A stretch of 64,000 bases of DNA from Bradyrhizobium guangxiense (GTDB lineage: Bacteria; Pseudomonadota; Alphaproteobacteria; Rhizobiales; Xanthobacteraceae): positions 310,001 to 374,000 of the forward strand of contig NZ_CP022220.1 of NCBI RefSeq assembly GCF_004114915.1, read 5' to 3'. Below are positions 19,459-28,165 of this stretch, one piece after another; positions within the stretch are counted from its first letter, which is position 1; each line of letters starts with the position of its first letter. Under the pieces are notes generated by a model, which saw only the letters and a program-made list of their open reading frames with translations, ran no database searches and was not told the DNA's origin. Both the position numbers and the translations under genes were made by a program.

Positions 19459-21252
19459 ATGTCAGTCAACAACCTATCCCTCGCCGCCAACTCGAACGTG
19501 GCTTTGTCCGGGCTTGCCCCCGGGCTCACTCCGGCGCAAGAGCTGTCAAGTTTCGAGGCGGTGCTTGCGAGCTACGCCTTAAATGACACGACCGGCGATC
19601 ATTCCGCACCACAGGATTCGGCCTCGGAGTCGACTAAGAACCTGACGGAGGAGCTCATACAGCTGACGGGGAATATCGTGCCACCCGACGTTAGGGCTGC
19701 ATTGGACGCAGAAGCGTATAGCCAGCCCCCGCAGTCAACCTCTGCTGCGGCCTCCACTGCGATTGCAGCGGCGCCAGTACCCAGCTCACGGATTACATGG
19801 AACAGTGGCACTCTGACTGACACCGAGTTGCAGATTGTGTCGGTGCTGAACCGTCATAAAGATAAATGCCCCCTAGATTGGAAGTCGCTCGTAGATTTGG
19901 CGACGGACCCCTCCACACCGCCGGATCTGAAGACGGCGATCGAAGCATTGCAGCAGGATCCGGAGCTCTTCTATGCGATAGGCTCACAAGGCGATGGCCG
20001 CTGCGGGGGGACAATCAAGGCAGGAGATCTCTCCGGCTTCTCCGATCATCACTCACAAGTGGCTGCATTCCAGGAGCAGCAGGCGCGGCGCTACGAGCAT
20101 AACTACGTTCCGTCGGACGGCACCGGAAACGGCCAGCCCTGCGTTATGACCCAGACCGACGCACTGCGTGAGCTCTATCGCTATTCTGATAATTTGCCCA
20201 AGAACCTGAGCCTCGCGGATTTCAGGCAGATCGTTGATGGCGAGGCTAAAACGGGTAAATGCCCACCTCAGGTTCTCGCAGCCGCGAGATACTTCCTCAA
20301 TCATCCAGAGGAATGGAAACAGTTGTATGGCGGCTCGGTAGATAAGGTCCACAAAGAGGACTTCTTGCAGATGGCTTCGTCATCGATGAACCTCACGCAT
20401 GCCGAGTTGGATACGCTAGGTACGATCAATAAGAACCAAGCGGCTTTTTTCGGGAAGGGTGACCTGACCCGGGAGACGCTCACTAGTATGGTCGATGACA
20501 AGAGTCTCGCCCCGGACGTGCGAAAGGCGGCCTCCCAGCTGTTGTCGGATCCTCTCTTGTTCGGATTGCTGAACAACTCGATCACAGGCTACAAGACCCA
20601 CCACAAGTTCTTCGACTTCGGCGGCGGCCATACGGTCGATTCCGGCAACATCAGCAGTAACGATTTCACCCATTTCTTCAGCAACATGTCCGGCGCGAAC
20701 CGCACCGCTCACCAATTGAAGCAGCACGCTGTTCAGCCGGCTGCCGACCAGGCGGCCGTCAAGGACATGATGACGGGCGTGGCGGACCAGCCGGACGTCA
20801 AGTCACCCAAGAAAAACGGAGGTGCCTTCATGCACGCCTTTGATGAAGTGCTCAAGGTGGGCTCCAACGTGCTTGACTGGGCTGCGACGGCAGTTGGTGT
20901 ACTCGGCTTCATTCCAGGTTTGGGGGAATTGACCGATCTCGCGTCAATGATACTCGAGAGCGAGGCGCAAGCAGCAAATCTTCTGCACACAGCCATCACA
21001 GGCGGCAACATAAAGCAGGCGCTGGAAGAAGCGGGACTCAATCTTGCGGCACAGGCGGTGGGTTGTATCGGCGGCCCGGAGGTCAAACTAGCCATGCGCG
21101 AAGGCTTGACGAAGCAGGCAATTCAAGAAGCCGCGACGGCCGGCGTCAACCTTCCGGTCTCGATGGCACAATCTTACGCGGAGGACTATTTGAACTCCCT
21201 AAAGGAGCGGATTGAGTCCGCGGACATGCAAGCTGCAGGCGTTTACAGCTAG
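19459..21252 (+). CDS. nopX: NopX (NolX), secreted translocon protein
   Basis: A 597-residue secreted protein, the same length class as NopX of S. fredii/NGR234, and similar in kind to HrpF/XopX-type translocators of plant pathogens. It starts at the ATG at 19459 (MSVNNLSLAANSNVALSG), with AGGA 7 bases upstream. The N-terminus is Ser/Ala/Thr-rich as expected for a T3SS signal. EF-hand-like and repeated segments (for example SKMASSSMNL-like text, GDLTRETLTSMVDDKSLAPDVRKAA) fill the middle. Two hydrophobic stretches near residues 480-500 and 530-560 could insert in the host membrane. It is controlled by the tts box at 19237. Confidence 0.94.
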   Translation: MSVNNLSLAANSNVALSGLAPGLTPAQELSSFEAVLASYALNDTTGDHSAPQDSASESTKNLTEELIQLTGNIVPPDVRAALDAEAYSQPPQSTSAAASTAIAAAPVPSSRITWNSGTLTDTELQIVSVLNRHKDKCPLDWKSLVDLATDPSTPPDLKTAIEALQQDPELFYAIGSQGDGRCGGTIKAGDLSGFSDHHSQVAAFQEQQARRYEHNYVPSDGTGNGQPCVMTQTDALRELYRYSDNLPKNLSLADFRQIVDGEAKTGKCPPQVLAAARYFLNHPEEWKQLYGGSVDKVHKEDFLQMASSSMNLTHAELDTLGTINKNQAAFFGKGDLTRETLTSMVDDKSLAPDVRKAASQLLSDPLLFGLLNNSITGYKTHHKFFDFGGGHTVDSGNISSNDFTHFFSNMSGANRTAHQLKQHAVQPAADQAAVKDMMTGVADQPDVKSPKKNGGAFMHAFDEVLKVGSNVLDWAATAVGVLGFIPGLGELTDLASMILESEAQAANLLHTAITGGNIKQALEEAGLNLAAQAVGCIGGPEVKLAMREGLTKQAIQEAATAGVNLPVSMAQSYAEDYLNSLKERIESADMQAAGVYS

Positions 21253-22030
21253 TCAGAGTGACTTGGGGCTCTCGGCTCACAACTGCGTGGCTAGACGAGC
21301 TTGCGCAGCCCTCGTGCGGTTGGGTCTCCACTCCAAACCGGTAGGGGCTCGCAAGCTTTGCCAGCATGTTCGAGCTCCTTACCCACATCCGACGACTTTG
21401 CTTCGCCGGTTTTCACCATGGCCCGCTTTATGTTTGGCTGGACTCGACCGGTGCTTCGAGAGCAGCCCCAAATGCGGCACGTCGTCGCAACAGTTCGATA
21501 GGCGGCCGTCCGGTTCCAACAGCCGACGCTGAACTTGTCGACTTTCTTAACACCGGGACAGAACGAGATGATGTCGACGAGAAGGCACACGCCGCACTGA
21601 GATGCGCAATAGGGCAGAACGAATGAGACCAAGGGCGACCGCTCGAGGCTTGCCCTTTGCCCGCTCAGCGGGAAAGTGCTCGATGACGCTGAGGGCTTAG
21701 CAGACTTGGCGGATTTGCCTTGACGCTCTAATCGCTTCAGCACGCTTAACATTCCAGGTCGTGTTTGATCCGATCTAGGCACATCGCCGCCTGCGCTTGG
21801 CAGGGAGAAATGTCTTAATGCCTTACCTGATGGAGATGCCGCCGGCGACGGCGAGCGGGACGTTATAGCATCTCGGCCTCAAAGCCTGATGATCAACGAG
21901 ACCGCCCGATCAACCGGCTTCATAACATGATCGTCTTTCTTGGTGCCAACTGTCTGATCTCCACACGTGGCCGATGCACCAATCACGTCGAATTCGTTAA
22001 TCCGCCAAAACCGGTTGAATTTCTGAGATC
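21253..22030 (+). other. Spacer between nopX and the nopC promoter
   Basis: Only short overlapping frames in mixed orientation are present (for example 21291-21782 minus). None resembles a known protein. A sequence near 21509-21535 recalls a tts box but has wrong spacing. Probably decayed DNA. Confidence 0.4.
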
Positions 22031-22060
22031 CGTCAGCTTGTCGAAAGCTAATGCTCGCAC
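22031..22060 (+). promoter_or_regulatory. tts box of the nopC-nopA-rhcV operon
   Basis: CGTCAGCTTGTCGAAAGC at 22031-22048 followed by TAATGCTCGCACA matches the tts consensus almost perfectly. It lies 50-80 bases upstream of nopC and should drive nopC, nopA and the genes to rhcV. Confidence 0.92.
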
Positions 22061-22111
22061 AGTGAGGAAAGCCACGACGGCATGACCACCTTGACATAGG
22101 AGACGCCTTTA

Positions 22112-22390
22112 ATGCGCATTCCGAGTTCAAGCGCCACTGCGCGCGTTGCTCCTGACTTCCATGCTGCTCGTGGTGACAAGAACGGCTCCCGCACACCCGA
22201 CGACAATGACAATCATGGTCAATCGCCTGGTACAAGCAGCGCTGGAAATGGCACGTCAACTCCGGACAGTAGCTCGCAAGAGGCCGCGTTGCGCCAAGCA
22301 TTCAACGCCGCTCTCGGAGCCGCGGCTGTCCAAATGGCAAGTAATGCAATGGCTCGTTTCCATGAGGCCATTAGCGAGGAGGATTCCTGA
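22112..22390 (+). CDS. nopC: NopC, small secreted protein
   Basis: A 92-residue protein with a clear ribosome binding site (AGGAGA, 22099). The N-terminal half is polar and rich in Ser, Asp, Gly and Asn. The C-terminal half is one predicted amphipathic helix (QEAALRQAFNAALGAAAVQ...). Position in front of nopA and size fit NopC of other rhizobia, a secreted protein reported as a legume effector. It has little sequence signature of its own, so gene order carries much of the call. Confidence 0.8.
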   Translation: MRIPSSSATARVAPDFHAARGDKNGSRTPDDNDNHGQSPGTSSAGNGTSTPDSSSQEAALRQAFNAALGAAAVQMASNAMARFHEAISEEDS

Positions 22391-22461
22391 CGCCGGATGT
22401 TGCGGCGTCGGGAAATAGGAGCCGCCAGGAGCGGCGACACCCGAACACACAGGAGAACAAT

Positions 22462-22695
22462 ATGCCTTCTAAAATTGGTGCGACTACTGCCTCGGTCGCA
22501 GGGGGGGCCGCTGGCACCGCTACGGCCGCAGTTGGTGCTGCAGCTGCTGAAGTCACCGGAGACGCCGCTTGGCACGCCCAAATCGCCGCTCTGACTGCTG
22601 AAACCACCAAAGCGACTGAGAGGGATGTGCAACTTCGCATCGTTTCAACAGAGCTCACGACGATCAAGAAGGTCGCCGACGAGCGGGTGCAGTAA
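22462..22695 (+). CDS. nopA: NopA, major pilus/needle subunit
   Basis: A 77-residue Ala-rich protein with an AGGAGA ribosome binding site. It resembles bradyrhizobial NopA: a low-complexity Ala/Gly/Thr N-terminal half and a helical C-terminus (WHAQIAALTAETTKATERD...). NopA is the main subunit of the surface appendage of rhizobial T3SSs. A strong hairpin right behind the stop may make it the most abundant product of the operon. Confidence 0.87.
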   Translation: MPSKIGATTASVAGGAAGTATAAVGAAAAEVTGDAAWHAQIAALTAETTKATERDVQLRIVSTELTTIKKVADERVQ

Positions 22696-22702
22696 CGGAG
22701 GA

Positions 22703-22733
22703 GGTGGGACGACGTCGTCGTTCCACCTTTCTT
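22703..22733 (+). terminator. Hairpin with T-rich tail between nopA and sctD
   Basis: GGTGGGACGAC (22703-22713) pairs with GTCGTTCCACC (22717-22727) over 11 bases with one G-T pair and a 3-base loop, followed by TTTCTT. It lies 8 bases after the nopA stop. Partial termination or 3'-end protection would give more nopC/nopA message than downstream message. Confidence 0.7.
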
Positions 22734-22801
22734 CGCCTGCGTAAGCTGCAAAGCTCGCAACGAGCCGTACGGCTCTCTCGCTGTTCAGGAGACCGTCGAC
22801 C

Positions 22802-23695
22802 GTGAATGAACCACACTCCCTGCATTTCGAGGTGCTGTCGGGGCTTTACTCCGGGCTGACCGGCAAATTGGGCTTTGGATCGAGCCTGATTGGTAGCGAC
22901 CTGGATGCTGACTTGGTTTTCATCGAACAAGGGCTCGAACGTCATCACTTTCGTATCCCCCCCCATCACAATTCGATTGAAATCGAGCCTCTTGCGCCGC
23001 AAGTAAGGATAGAGGGACAACGGGCACTTCTCCCGAACGAGCGCGTTGCTGTTTCTCTTCCCGCCGTCATCCATGCGGGCGAGATGTCCATCCGTTGTTC
23101 CATAGAGGATTCCAAACAAGCTGGCTCCATCAGCCGCTGGCTCGGATCGACCGCGGTACTCGCCTCTGTCCTGATCAGTTCCGTCGCGGTCGGCGCCGTC
23201 TCAACGAGTTTCGTCGAGACGGACAGCGCTGTTGACGTGAACGCCGACTTGCACCGTAACGTCGACGTTGCACCTAAGCTGGCGCCCAACGCTCCTGATG
23301 CTCCGACCGCCGAAGCAGCTGCCACACGGCTGCAAGAGGAAGTTGATCGAGCGGGCCTTTTTGATATCAAAGTCCGATCTGAGCCGGGTGTTGTCGCTGC
23401 TGACGGTACCGTAACGCGCGCTTCTCTCCCAAAGTGGCGGGAAGTTCAAGAATGGTTCGATCGCGATCGAAAGGACGCATATGTTCTCGTCAATGCAGTC
23501 GCCATCAGGGAGGAGAAGACGCCGTCCTCGATTTCCGTCGAAGCCGTTTGGCGAGGAAGTGAGCCATATCTGGTCATCGCTGGTCAAAAGTATTTCGTGG
23601 GCGCGCTGTTGAATAACGGATGGACCGTCAATGGGATTGAGGAACGACGTCTGCTGCTGAGCAGGAACGGCCGGCTTGTTGCCCTCCCCTATTAG
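22802..23695 (+). CDS. sctD: SctD-like inner-membrane ring protein of the T3SS
   Basis: A 297-residue protein starting at a GTG (no ATG fits). The N-terminal about 100 residues look like the cytoplasmic FHA-type domain of SctD (LGFGSSLIGSDLDADLVF...). One membrane helix follows near 117-137, then a periplasmic part with ring-building-like text (EVDRAGLFDIKVRSEPGVV...) and a C-terminal domain with IAGQKYFVGALLNNGW. This order (FHA, one helix, periplasmic domain) defines SctD, which forms the outer of the two inner-membrane rings around RhcJ. It probably corresponds to y4yQ of NGR234. Confidence 0.72.
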   Translation: MNEPHSLHFEVLSGLYSGLTGKLGFGSSLIGSDLDADLVFIEQGLERHHFRIPPHHNSIEIEPLAPQVRIEGQRALLPNERVAVSLPAVIHAGEMSIRCSIEDSKQAGSISRWLGSTAVLASVLISSVAVGAVSTSFVETDSAVDVNADLHRNVDVAPKLAPNAPDAPTAEAAATRLQEEVDRAGLFDIKVRSEPGVVAADGTVTRASLPKWREVQEWFDRDRKDAYVLVNAVAIREEKTPSSISVEAVWRGSEPYLVIAGQKYFVGALLNNGWTVNGIEERRLLLSRNGRLVALPY

Positions 23696-23727
23696 AGTTT
23701 CAGCCCGCGAATAAGGAGGAAAGACTC

Positions 23728-24264
23728 ATGACTAGGCTGTCTGAGCATTCGCTTGAGCCCGGCGCCTCTTTTGAGGAGCTCAAGGTCGACGACAACCCAC
23801 CTGCTATTACGCCGGCGACTGCTAGAGCCACGGAATCCGCAATCGAGAGAACTCATGCAAATGGTGGCAAGAGCTTCGCGATTTTCCAGGATGATCCCCC
23901 GCAAGATCTGCCTGTTGTCTCCGCGATCGTAACCGCACTGGACCTTACCTCTATTGATCCCGTTTCGCGCGTCAATGTCAACGAGGCGCGCGGCGAGATT
24001 GGTGAGATCAAGCCAGGCTCAGAACTTGCTTGGCTTAATGGTCCCAGTCTCGCGGACAACCTGCTCTCCTTTGTCACGCCGCGCCTATTTCATTCGCATG
24101 TTTTGCGCCCAGAGAAGCAGGGCATTCTTCTCGAGCGTTTGGCCGATACGCTCTCGGCCGCGCCAGAGAGTTCGGTGTCTCGTGAAGACCTCGCGATTGT
24201 GCAGTTGGAGCTGCGACGGTTAATTCTGCTCCGGCAGAATGACAACGGTTTAATCAAAGGCTAG
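23728..24264 (+). CDS. Probable SctX (YscX-like) secreted export factor
   Basis: A 178-residue protein with a strong ribosome binding site (AAGGAGG). It carries no standard domain, but its C-terminal 75 residues (about 104-178: LLSFVTPRLFHSHVLR..., ending with a helix LELRRLILLRQN) recall the C-terminal half of YscX, including an F..P...H motif and a final leucine-rich helix. The gene order supports this: in Yersinia yscX, yscY and lcrD (sctV) are consecutive, and here the next two genes are a YscY-like TPR protein and rhcV. It would be an early substrate that binds RhcV with its chaperone. Longer than YscX (122 residues). Confidence 0.5.
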   Translation: MTRLSEHSLEPGASFEELKVDDNPPAITPATARATESAIERTHANGGKSFAIFQDDPPQDLPVVSAIVTALDLTSIDPVSRVNVNEARGEIGEIKPGSELAWLNGPSLADNLLSFVTPRLFHSHVLRPEKQGILLERLADTLSAAPESSVSREDLAIVQLELRRLILLRQNDNGLIKG

Positions 24265-24266
24265 CA

Positions 24267-24689
24267 ATGGCCGCGCCTGACGGAGAGCAACACCTCACAC
24301 CTGCTCCGCCGCCACACTTATCACGTGCCGGTGAGGTTTTGCACATCACAAGAAGGGAGCGTGATTTGCTCTGCGCGCTTTCGTATGTCCATCTTGCCTG
24401 CGGTCAGAGCGCACAGAGCCTGGCTCTGTTGCAAATCGTAGCTCACGAACATTCTTACGACGTCGAGCTGCTCCGCATTCTGGTCTACGCTCTGATCTCG
24501 GAGGGCCACGGTGACGACGCATTGGCGGCACTGGACAGGTTAGACAAGCTTGACGACGACCCGTCTTCGCGCCTGCCTTTGATGGTCTTGCGCAGTCATG
24601 CGCTTCGTCAGGCCGGCCGCATGGCCGAGGCACGCGCACTCTTCAAGAGCTATGTTTCATTGCGGAGCGCTGCTCCAATCAAACAATAA
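24267..24689 (+). CDS. Probable SctY (YscY-like) TPR chaperone
   Basis: A 140-residue tetratricopeptide-like protein. From residue 27 on it follows the YscY pattern well: IT..ER.LL..L.Y..L.CGQ...SL.LL, then a second repeat, ending A..L.SYVSL. YscY is the chaperone of YscX, and the YscX/YscY pair binds SctV. The gene starts 2 bases after its neighbour and ends 10 bases before rhcV, fitting an X-Y-V unit. A general TPR export chaperone is the alternative reading. Confidence 0.6.
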   Translation: MAAPDGEQHLTPAPPPHLSRAGEVLHITRRERDLLCALSYVHLACGQSAQSLALLQIVAHEHSYDVELLRILVYALISEGHGDDALAALDRLDKLDDDPSSRLPLMVLRSHALRQAGRMAEARALFKSYVSLRSAAPIKQ

Positions 24690-24699
24690 CAGGCTTCTC

Positions 24700-26817
24700 A
24701 TGGCCAATACCCTGCATAGTCTCATCGTGCGCGCACCAGCTAACCCAGATTTGATGGTCGCGTTGATGCTTCTTCTGGCGATCGGAATGATGATCATGCC
24801 GATCCCGATCGTATTGATCGACATGCTGATCGGCTTCAACCTCGGCTTTGCCATACTGCTGCTGATGGTGGCCCTGTATCTCAAGACGCCGCTTGACTTT
24901 TCGTCCTTGCCAGGCGTCATCCTGATCTCGACCGTCTTTCGCCTAGCGCTTACCGTCGCGACGACGCGGTTGATTCTTGCGGAGGGGGATGCCGGCAGCA
25001 TCATACATACATTCGGCGATTTCGTTATATCCGGCAATATCGCTGTTGGCATCGTCATATTCCTCATTGTGACCATGGTGCAATTCATGGTTCTCGCCAA
25101 AGGCGCAGAACGGGTCGCAGAAGTGTCGGCGCGTTTCACGCTCGACGCGCTTCCGGGCAAGCAGATGGCAATCGACGCGGAACTGCGCAACGGGCACATC
25201 GATCAGAACGAATCTCGCCGTCGGCGAGCGGCGCTGGAGCAAGAGAGCCAACTTCACGGCGCTATGGATGGCGCTATGAAATTTGTGAAGGGCGACGCCA
25301 TCGCCGGGCTCATAGTTATCTGCATTAACATGCTGGGCGGCATCACAATCGGCTTGCTCTCCAAGGGCATGCCCCTGGAGGAGACGCTGCATCAATATAC
25401 GATCCTCACCATAGGTGATGCGCTAATTTCGCAGATCCCGGCTCTGCTGCTGTCAATTACGGCTGCAACCATTGTCACTCGTGTCAATGGTCCTTTGCAG
25501 CTCAATCTGGGTGGCGATATTGTCAGCCAACTGACGGCCAGCACGCAAGCGCTGCGGTTGGCCGCCGGCGTCCTGATTGTGATGGGGCTCGTACCGGGTT
25601 TCCCTTTGCCTCCGTTCATCATGCTGGCCGTACTCTTCGGCGCGGCGAGCTTTGTCAATGTTGGCGTGCAGCGCGCCAAGAACGCCGCCAAGACGGAGGT
25701 CAGTAGCGCCGGTACGCCTCAAGCTCCATCGCAGGGTCAGAAACAGACCTTGCCTGCAGAGGCCCTTCCAATCGCGCTGTTCCTCGCACCAAACCTTGCA
25801 GGTGCAATCGACAAAGAGGAACTCGAGCAGGCAATCGTGCGAATATCGACACTGGTCTCATCTGATCTTGGTATCACAATTCCGCGCATACCAACCAAGA
25901 TAGACCAGCTTTTACCTGAATCGCAATTCAGGGTAGACGTTGAGGGAGTGCCCGTTGGGCGAGATTTTGTGGATCCGACGCAACTCATGCTCAACGACGA
26001 CGTAGCGAATATTGAATTGAGCGGTATCCCCTTTCGGCAAGACGTAGAGACAAATCGGATTTGGATCGAACAACTTCATGCGCCGGCTCTCAAAGCAGCC
26101 GGGATAGGGTATCACCGTCCGAGCGAAGTCGTCGCCTTGCGCGTCCAGTCGACATTGATGCGCTATGCACAGCGCCTGGTGGGCATTCAGGAGACCCGAC
26201 AATTGCTGGGCCGAATGGAGCAGGAATATGCCGATCTGGTGAAGGAGGTGCTGCGCACGATGCCGGTTCCCCGGATCGCCGATGTCCTGCGCCGCTTACT
26301 GGACGAGGGCATCCCAATTCGCAACACTCGCTTGGTCCTGGAGGTGTTGGCAGAATGGAGTGAGCGCGAACAAAATGTTGTGTTGCTTACCGAATATGTT
26401 CGCTCCGGTCTGAAACGGCAGATCTGTCATCGCTATGCCAACGCCCACCGTGTCGTGGCAGCCTTTATCGTAGAGCGCCACACCGAGGATATCGTGCGCG
26501 GTGCGGTGCGCGACACCGCCGTGGGTCCTTATCTCGTTTTGGACGATTGCGATAGCGAGATGCTGCTTTCGCAGTTTCGCAAGATCCATTCGAGCATCGC
26601 ACGCGGTCAGAGCCAACCCGTCATTCTGGGTTCGATGGATATCCGGCGTTTCGTCCGGGGTTTTCTCACCCGCAACGGGATCGACCTTCCTGTTCTTTCG
26701 TATCAGGATCTCGCTGCGGATTTTACGGTTCAGCCGATTGGATCCGTCAAGCTAGAGGCTTCACAACATAAGACTTCCCCAGGAGAGCGTCGTGACCCGA
26801 TCGCCGCAACCAGCTAA
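24700..26817 (+). CDS. rhcV: RhcV, export gate protein (SctV/FlhA family)
   Basis: A 705-residue protein starting at the ATG at 24700 (MANTLHSLIVRAPANPDLMV); the frame extends upstream only into the preceding gene. About eight membrane segments lie in the first 320 residues, with the family signature RVAEVSARFTLDALPGKQM near 145-165 in the FHIPEP loop. A large cytoplasmic domain follows (about 345-690) that forms the nonameric ring receiving substrates. Length is normal. Confidence 0.96.
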   Translation: MANTLHSLIVRAPANPDLMVALMLLLAIGMMIMPIPIVLIDMLIGFNLGFAILLLMVALYLKTPLDFSSLPGVILISTVFRLALTVATTRLILAEGDAGSIIHTFGDFVISGNIAVGIVIFLIVTMVQFMVLAKGAERVAEVSARFTLDALPGKQMAIDAELRNGHIDQNESRRRRAALEQESQLHGAMDGAMKFVKGDAIAGLIVICINMLGGITIGLLSKGMPLEETLHQYTILTIGDALISQIPALLLSITAATIVTRVNGPLQLNLGGDIVSQLTASTQALRLAAGVLIVMGLVPGFPLPPFIMLAVLFGAASFVNVGVQRAKNAAKTEVSSAGTPQAPSQGQKQTLPAEALPIALFLAPNLAGAIDKEELEQAIVRISTLVSSDLGITIPRIPTKIDQLLPESQFRVDVEGVPVGRDFVDPTQLMLNDDVANIELSGIPFRQDVETNRIWIEQLHAPALKAAGIGYHRPSEVVALRVQSTLMRYAQRLVGIQETRQLLGRMEQEYADLVKEVLRTMPVPRIADVLRRLLDEGIPIRNTRLVLEVLAEWSEREQNVVLLTEYVRSGLKRQICHRYANAHRVVAAFIVERHTEDIVRGAVRDTAVGPYLVLDDCDSEMLLSQFRKIHSSIARGQSQPVILGSMDIRRFVRGFLTRNGIDLPVLSYQDLAADFTVQPIGSVKLEASQHKTSPGERRDPIAATS

Positions 26818-26863
26818 CAAAGGCACAGCAGTGGTCGTGAGATAGCAGTTGAATTTATGTAAA

Positions 26864-27406
26864 ATGAATGTCTGGCGGCGGTTGTTCTCACTTGATCCGA
26901 AGTTATACTCAGCCATCCTCGCTCCGCTTGCCATTCTGCTACTCGGAGGCTGCGCGAGCTCGCCTAAGCCCAGTCCTTCATCGCAGCAAGAGACCGCTCC
27001 AGAACGCTAGGCGACAAGGATATCGATCCTGCTATGCGCGACCGCATTGCCTACGCTCTCCAAGCGGACGCTGACGAGGAGACTTTTCGCGAAACGTTGA
27101 AACAACAACCGGGCAAGGTCAATGCGGCGATTCCTCTGGCGCGTGCCCTGCTGGTGCGCAAGCGCCCGGATGAGGCGCTTGATGTCCTCGACAAGGTCTT
27201 GCTCGCGGTCCCTGCAGACCTGCGCGCCCTGAATTGCGAAGGGAGTTGTGCTTGACAGTGAAGGACGTCACCGTGAAGCACAAGCGCTATATCGGCAAGC
27301 TCTCGCAACGACCCTCGATAATCCGATGCTGCGCAACAACTTAAAGCTGTCGCTCGTACTTAATGAGAAGGCCAAAACAGGAAGCGCGAGCCTACAGCAG
27401 TTTTAG
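26864..27406 (+). pseudogene. Broken TadD-like TPR lipoprotein (y4yS-type)
   Basis: Three pieces in different frames make one protein. Piece 1 (26864-27010, 48 codons) is a lipoprotein signal peptide with lipobox LAILLLGGC. Piece 2 (in frame with 27034-27255) has TPR text (AAIPLARALLVRKRPDEALDVLDKVL). Piece 3 (about 27242-27406) continues GVVLDSEGRHREAQALYRQ...MLRNNLKLSL and ends at TAG 27404. Two frameshifts, near 27000 and 27240, break it. The reassembled product, about 180 residues, looks like TadD of Tad pili and fits the position of y4yS behind rhcV in NGR234. Sequencing errors are the alternative explanation. Confidence 0.75.
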
Positions 27407-27967
27407 CCGCCCATCAGGGGGCGCAATCTCGCTAGCGCCGTTGCTCGCTAACGATACATTTCCTGCAGGGTTTGGTAGGTTGAGCACGGCTCAGCCTGCA
27501 TCCGCTGGGGTCCTTTTTCGGCTAACGGGTTAGTCGCGAGTCAATGTGCAGATGCTCTCTTATCCCCGAGGCTTGGGATTGCGTGTGCTGGTTCTGACAC
27601 TCATGTCTGTCTTCCAGCGACCTAGTGTATGCGATGGAGAGAGCATTTGCTGGTTTTTCTCTACAGCAACGCCGAAGAAACATTACGCACGACGCAAGCA
27701 ATTCGCATTGCTTGTCGCACCGGCCGCCGACGAACAACTTGATGGTATGCTCAGCACGAGGTGGCTCGACATCTCTCCAGATTTGGCGTCTTCGATCGAA
27801 ACGGCCGAAGACACACCATCAGATTCGCTCCTCAAACGGAAATCACTTTGGACCGTTCTGATGGTGGACATTGGCGCACACCGCGACTGGGCTGGAAACC
27901 GGCACGATGACGCGTGGCCCCCATGGCGTCAATCCGCGAATGATTCCTCCTCTCCGGATGCAAATGG

Positions 27968-27998
27968 AAAGCCCCGGCTCGAAGCCGGGGCTTTTGTT
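27968..27998. terminator. Strong GC hairpin, probable transcription terminator
   Basis: AAAGCCCCGGCT pairs perfectly with AGCCGGGGCTTT (12 base pairs, loop CGA), followed by TTGTT on the plus strand and TTTCC on the minus strand. It can serve either strand. It lies 170 bases beyond the nopP stop (minus) and 560 bases after the last piece of the rhcV operon (plus). Confidence 0.75.
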
Positions 27999-28094
27999 GA
28001 GCTATCATCGCCGCGCAACTCTCATAGACCACGGTGCGGTTGTTACCAGGGATCTCATCCGGTCAAAGCGGTCGGCTTCGCCCCGCCGAGGACT

Positions 28095-28125
28095 CAACGT
28101 AAGCCGACAATGTCGACTTACGTTG
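28095..28125. repeat. Interrupted palindrome just downstream of nopP
   Basis: CAACGTAAG (28095-28103) and CTTACGTTG (28117-28125) are perfect inverted copies, with a second pair GACA/TGTC inside. No T-run follows. It could fold in the nopP message 40 bases after the stop, or be a protein binding site. Confidence 0.6.
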
Positions 28126-28165
28126 CTCCACCGCCCGCCGCGACACGAACGCTTGCAGATCCGCG

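Larger units (their letters stand above)
27407..28165. other. Spacer between the rhcV operon and nopP
   Basis: It holds a hairpin at 27968 and a palindrome at 28095, both listed separately. A 229-codon plus-strand frame (27546-28235) crosses that hairpin and runs antisense into nopP; it has no recognised motif and is not called a gene. Confidence 0.45.

Noticed and set aside
21509..21535. tts-box-like text (CTTGTCGAC...CTTAAC)
   Set aside because: Half-site spacing is two bases off and no gene follows in the right place.
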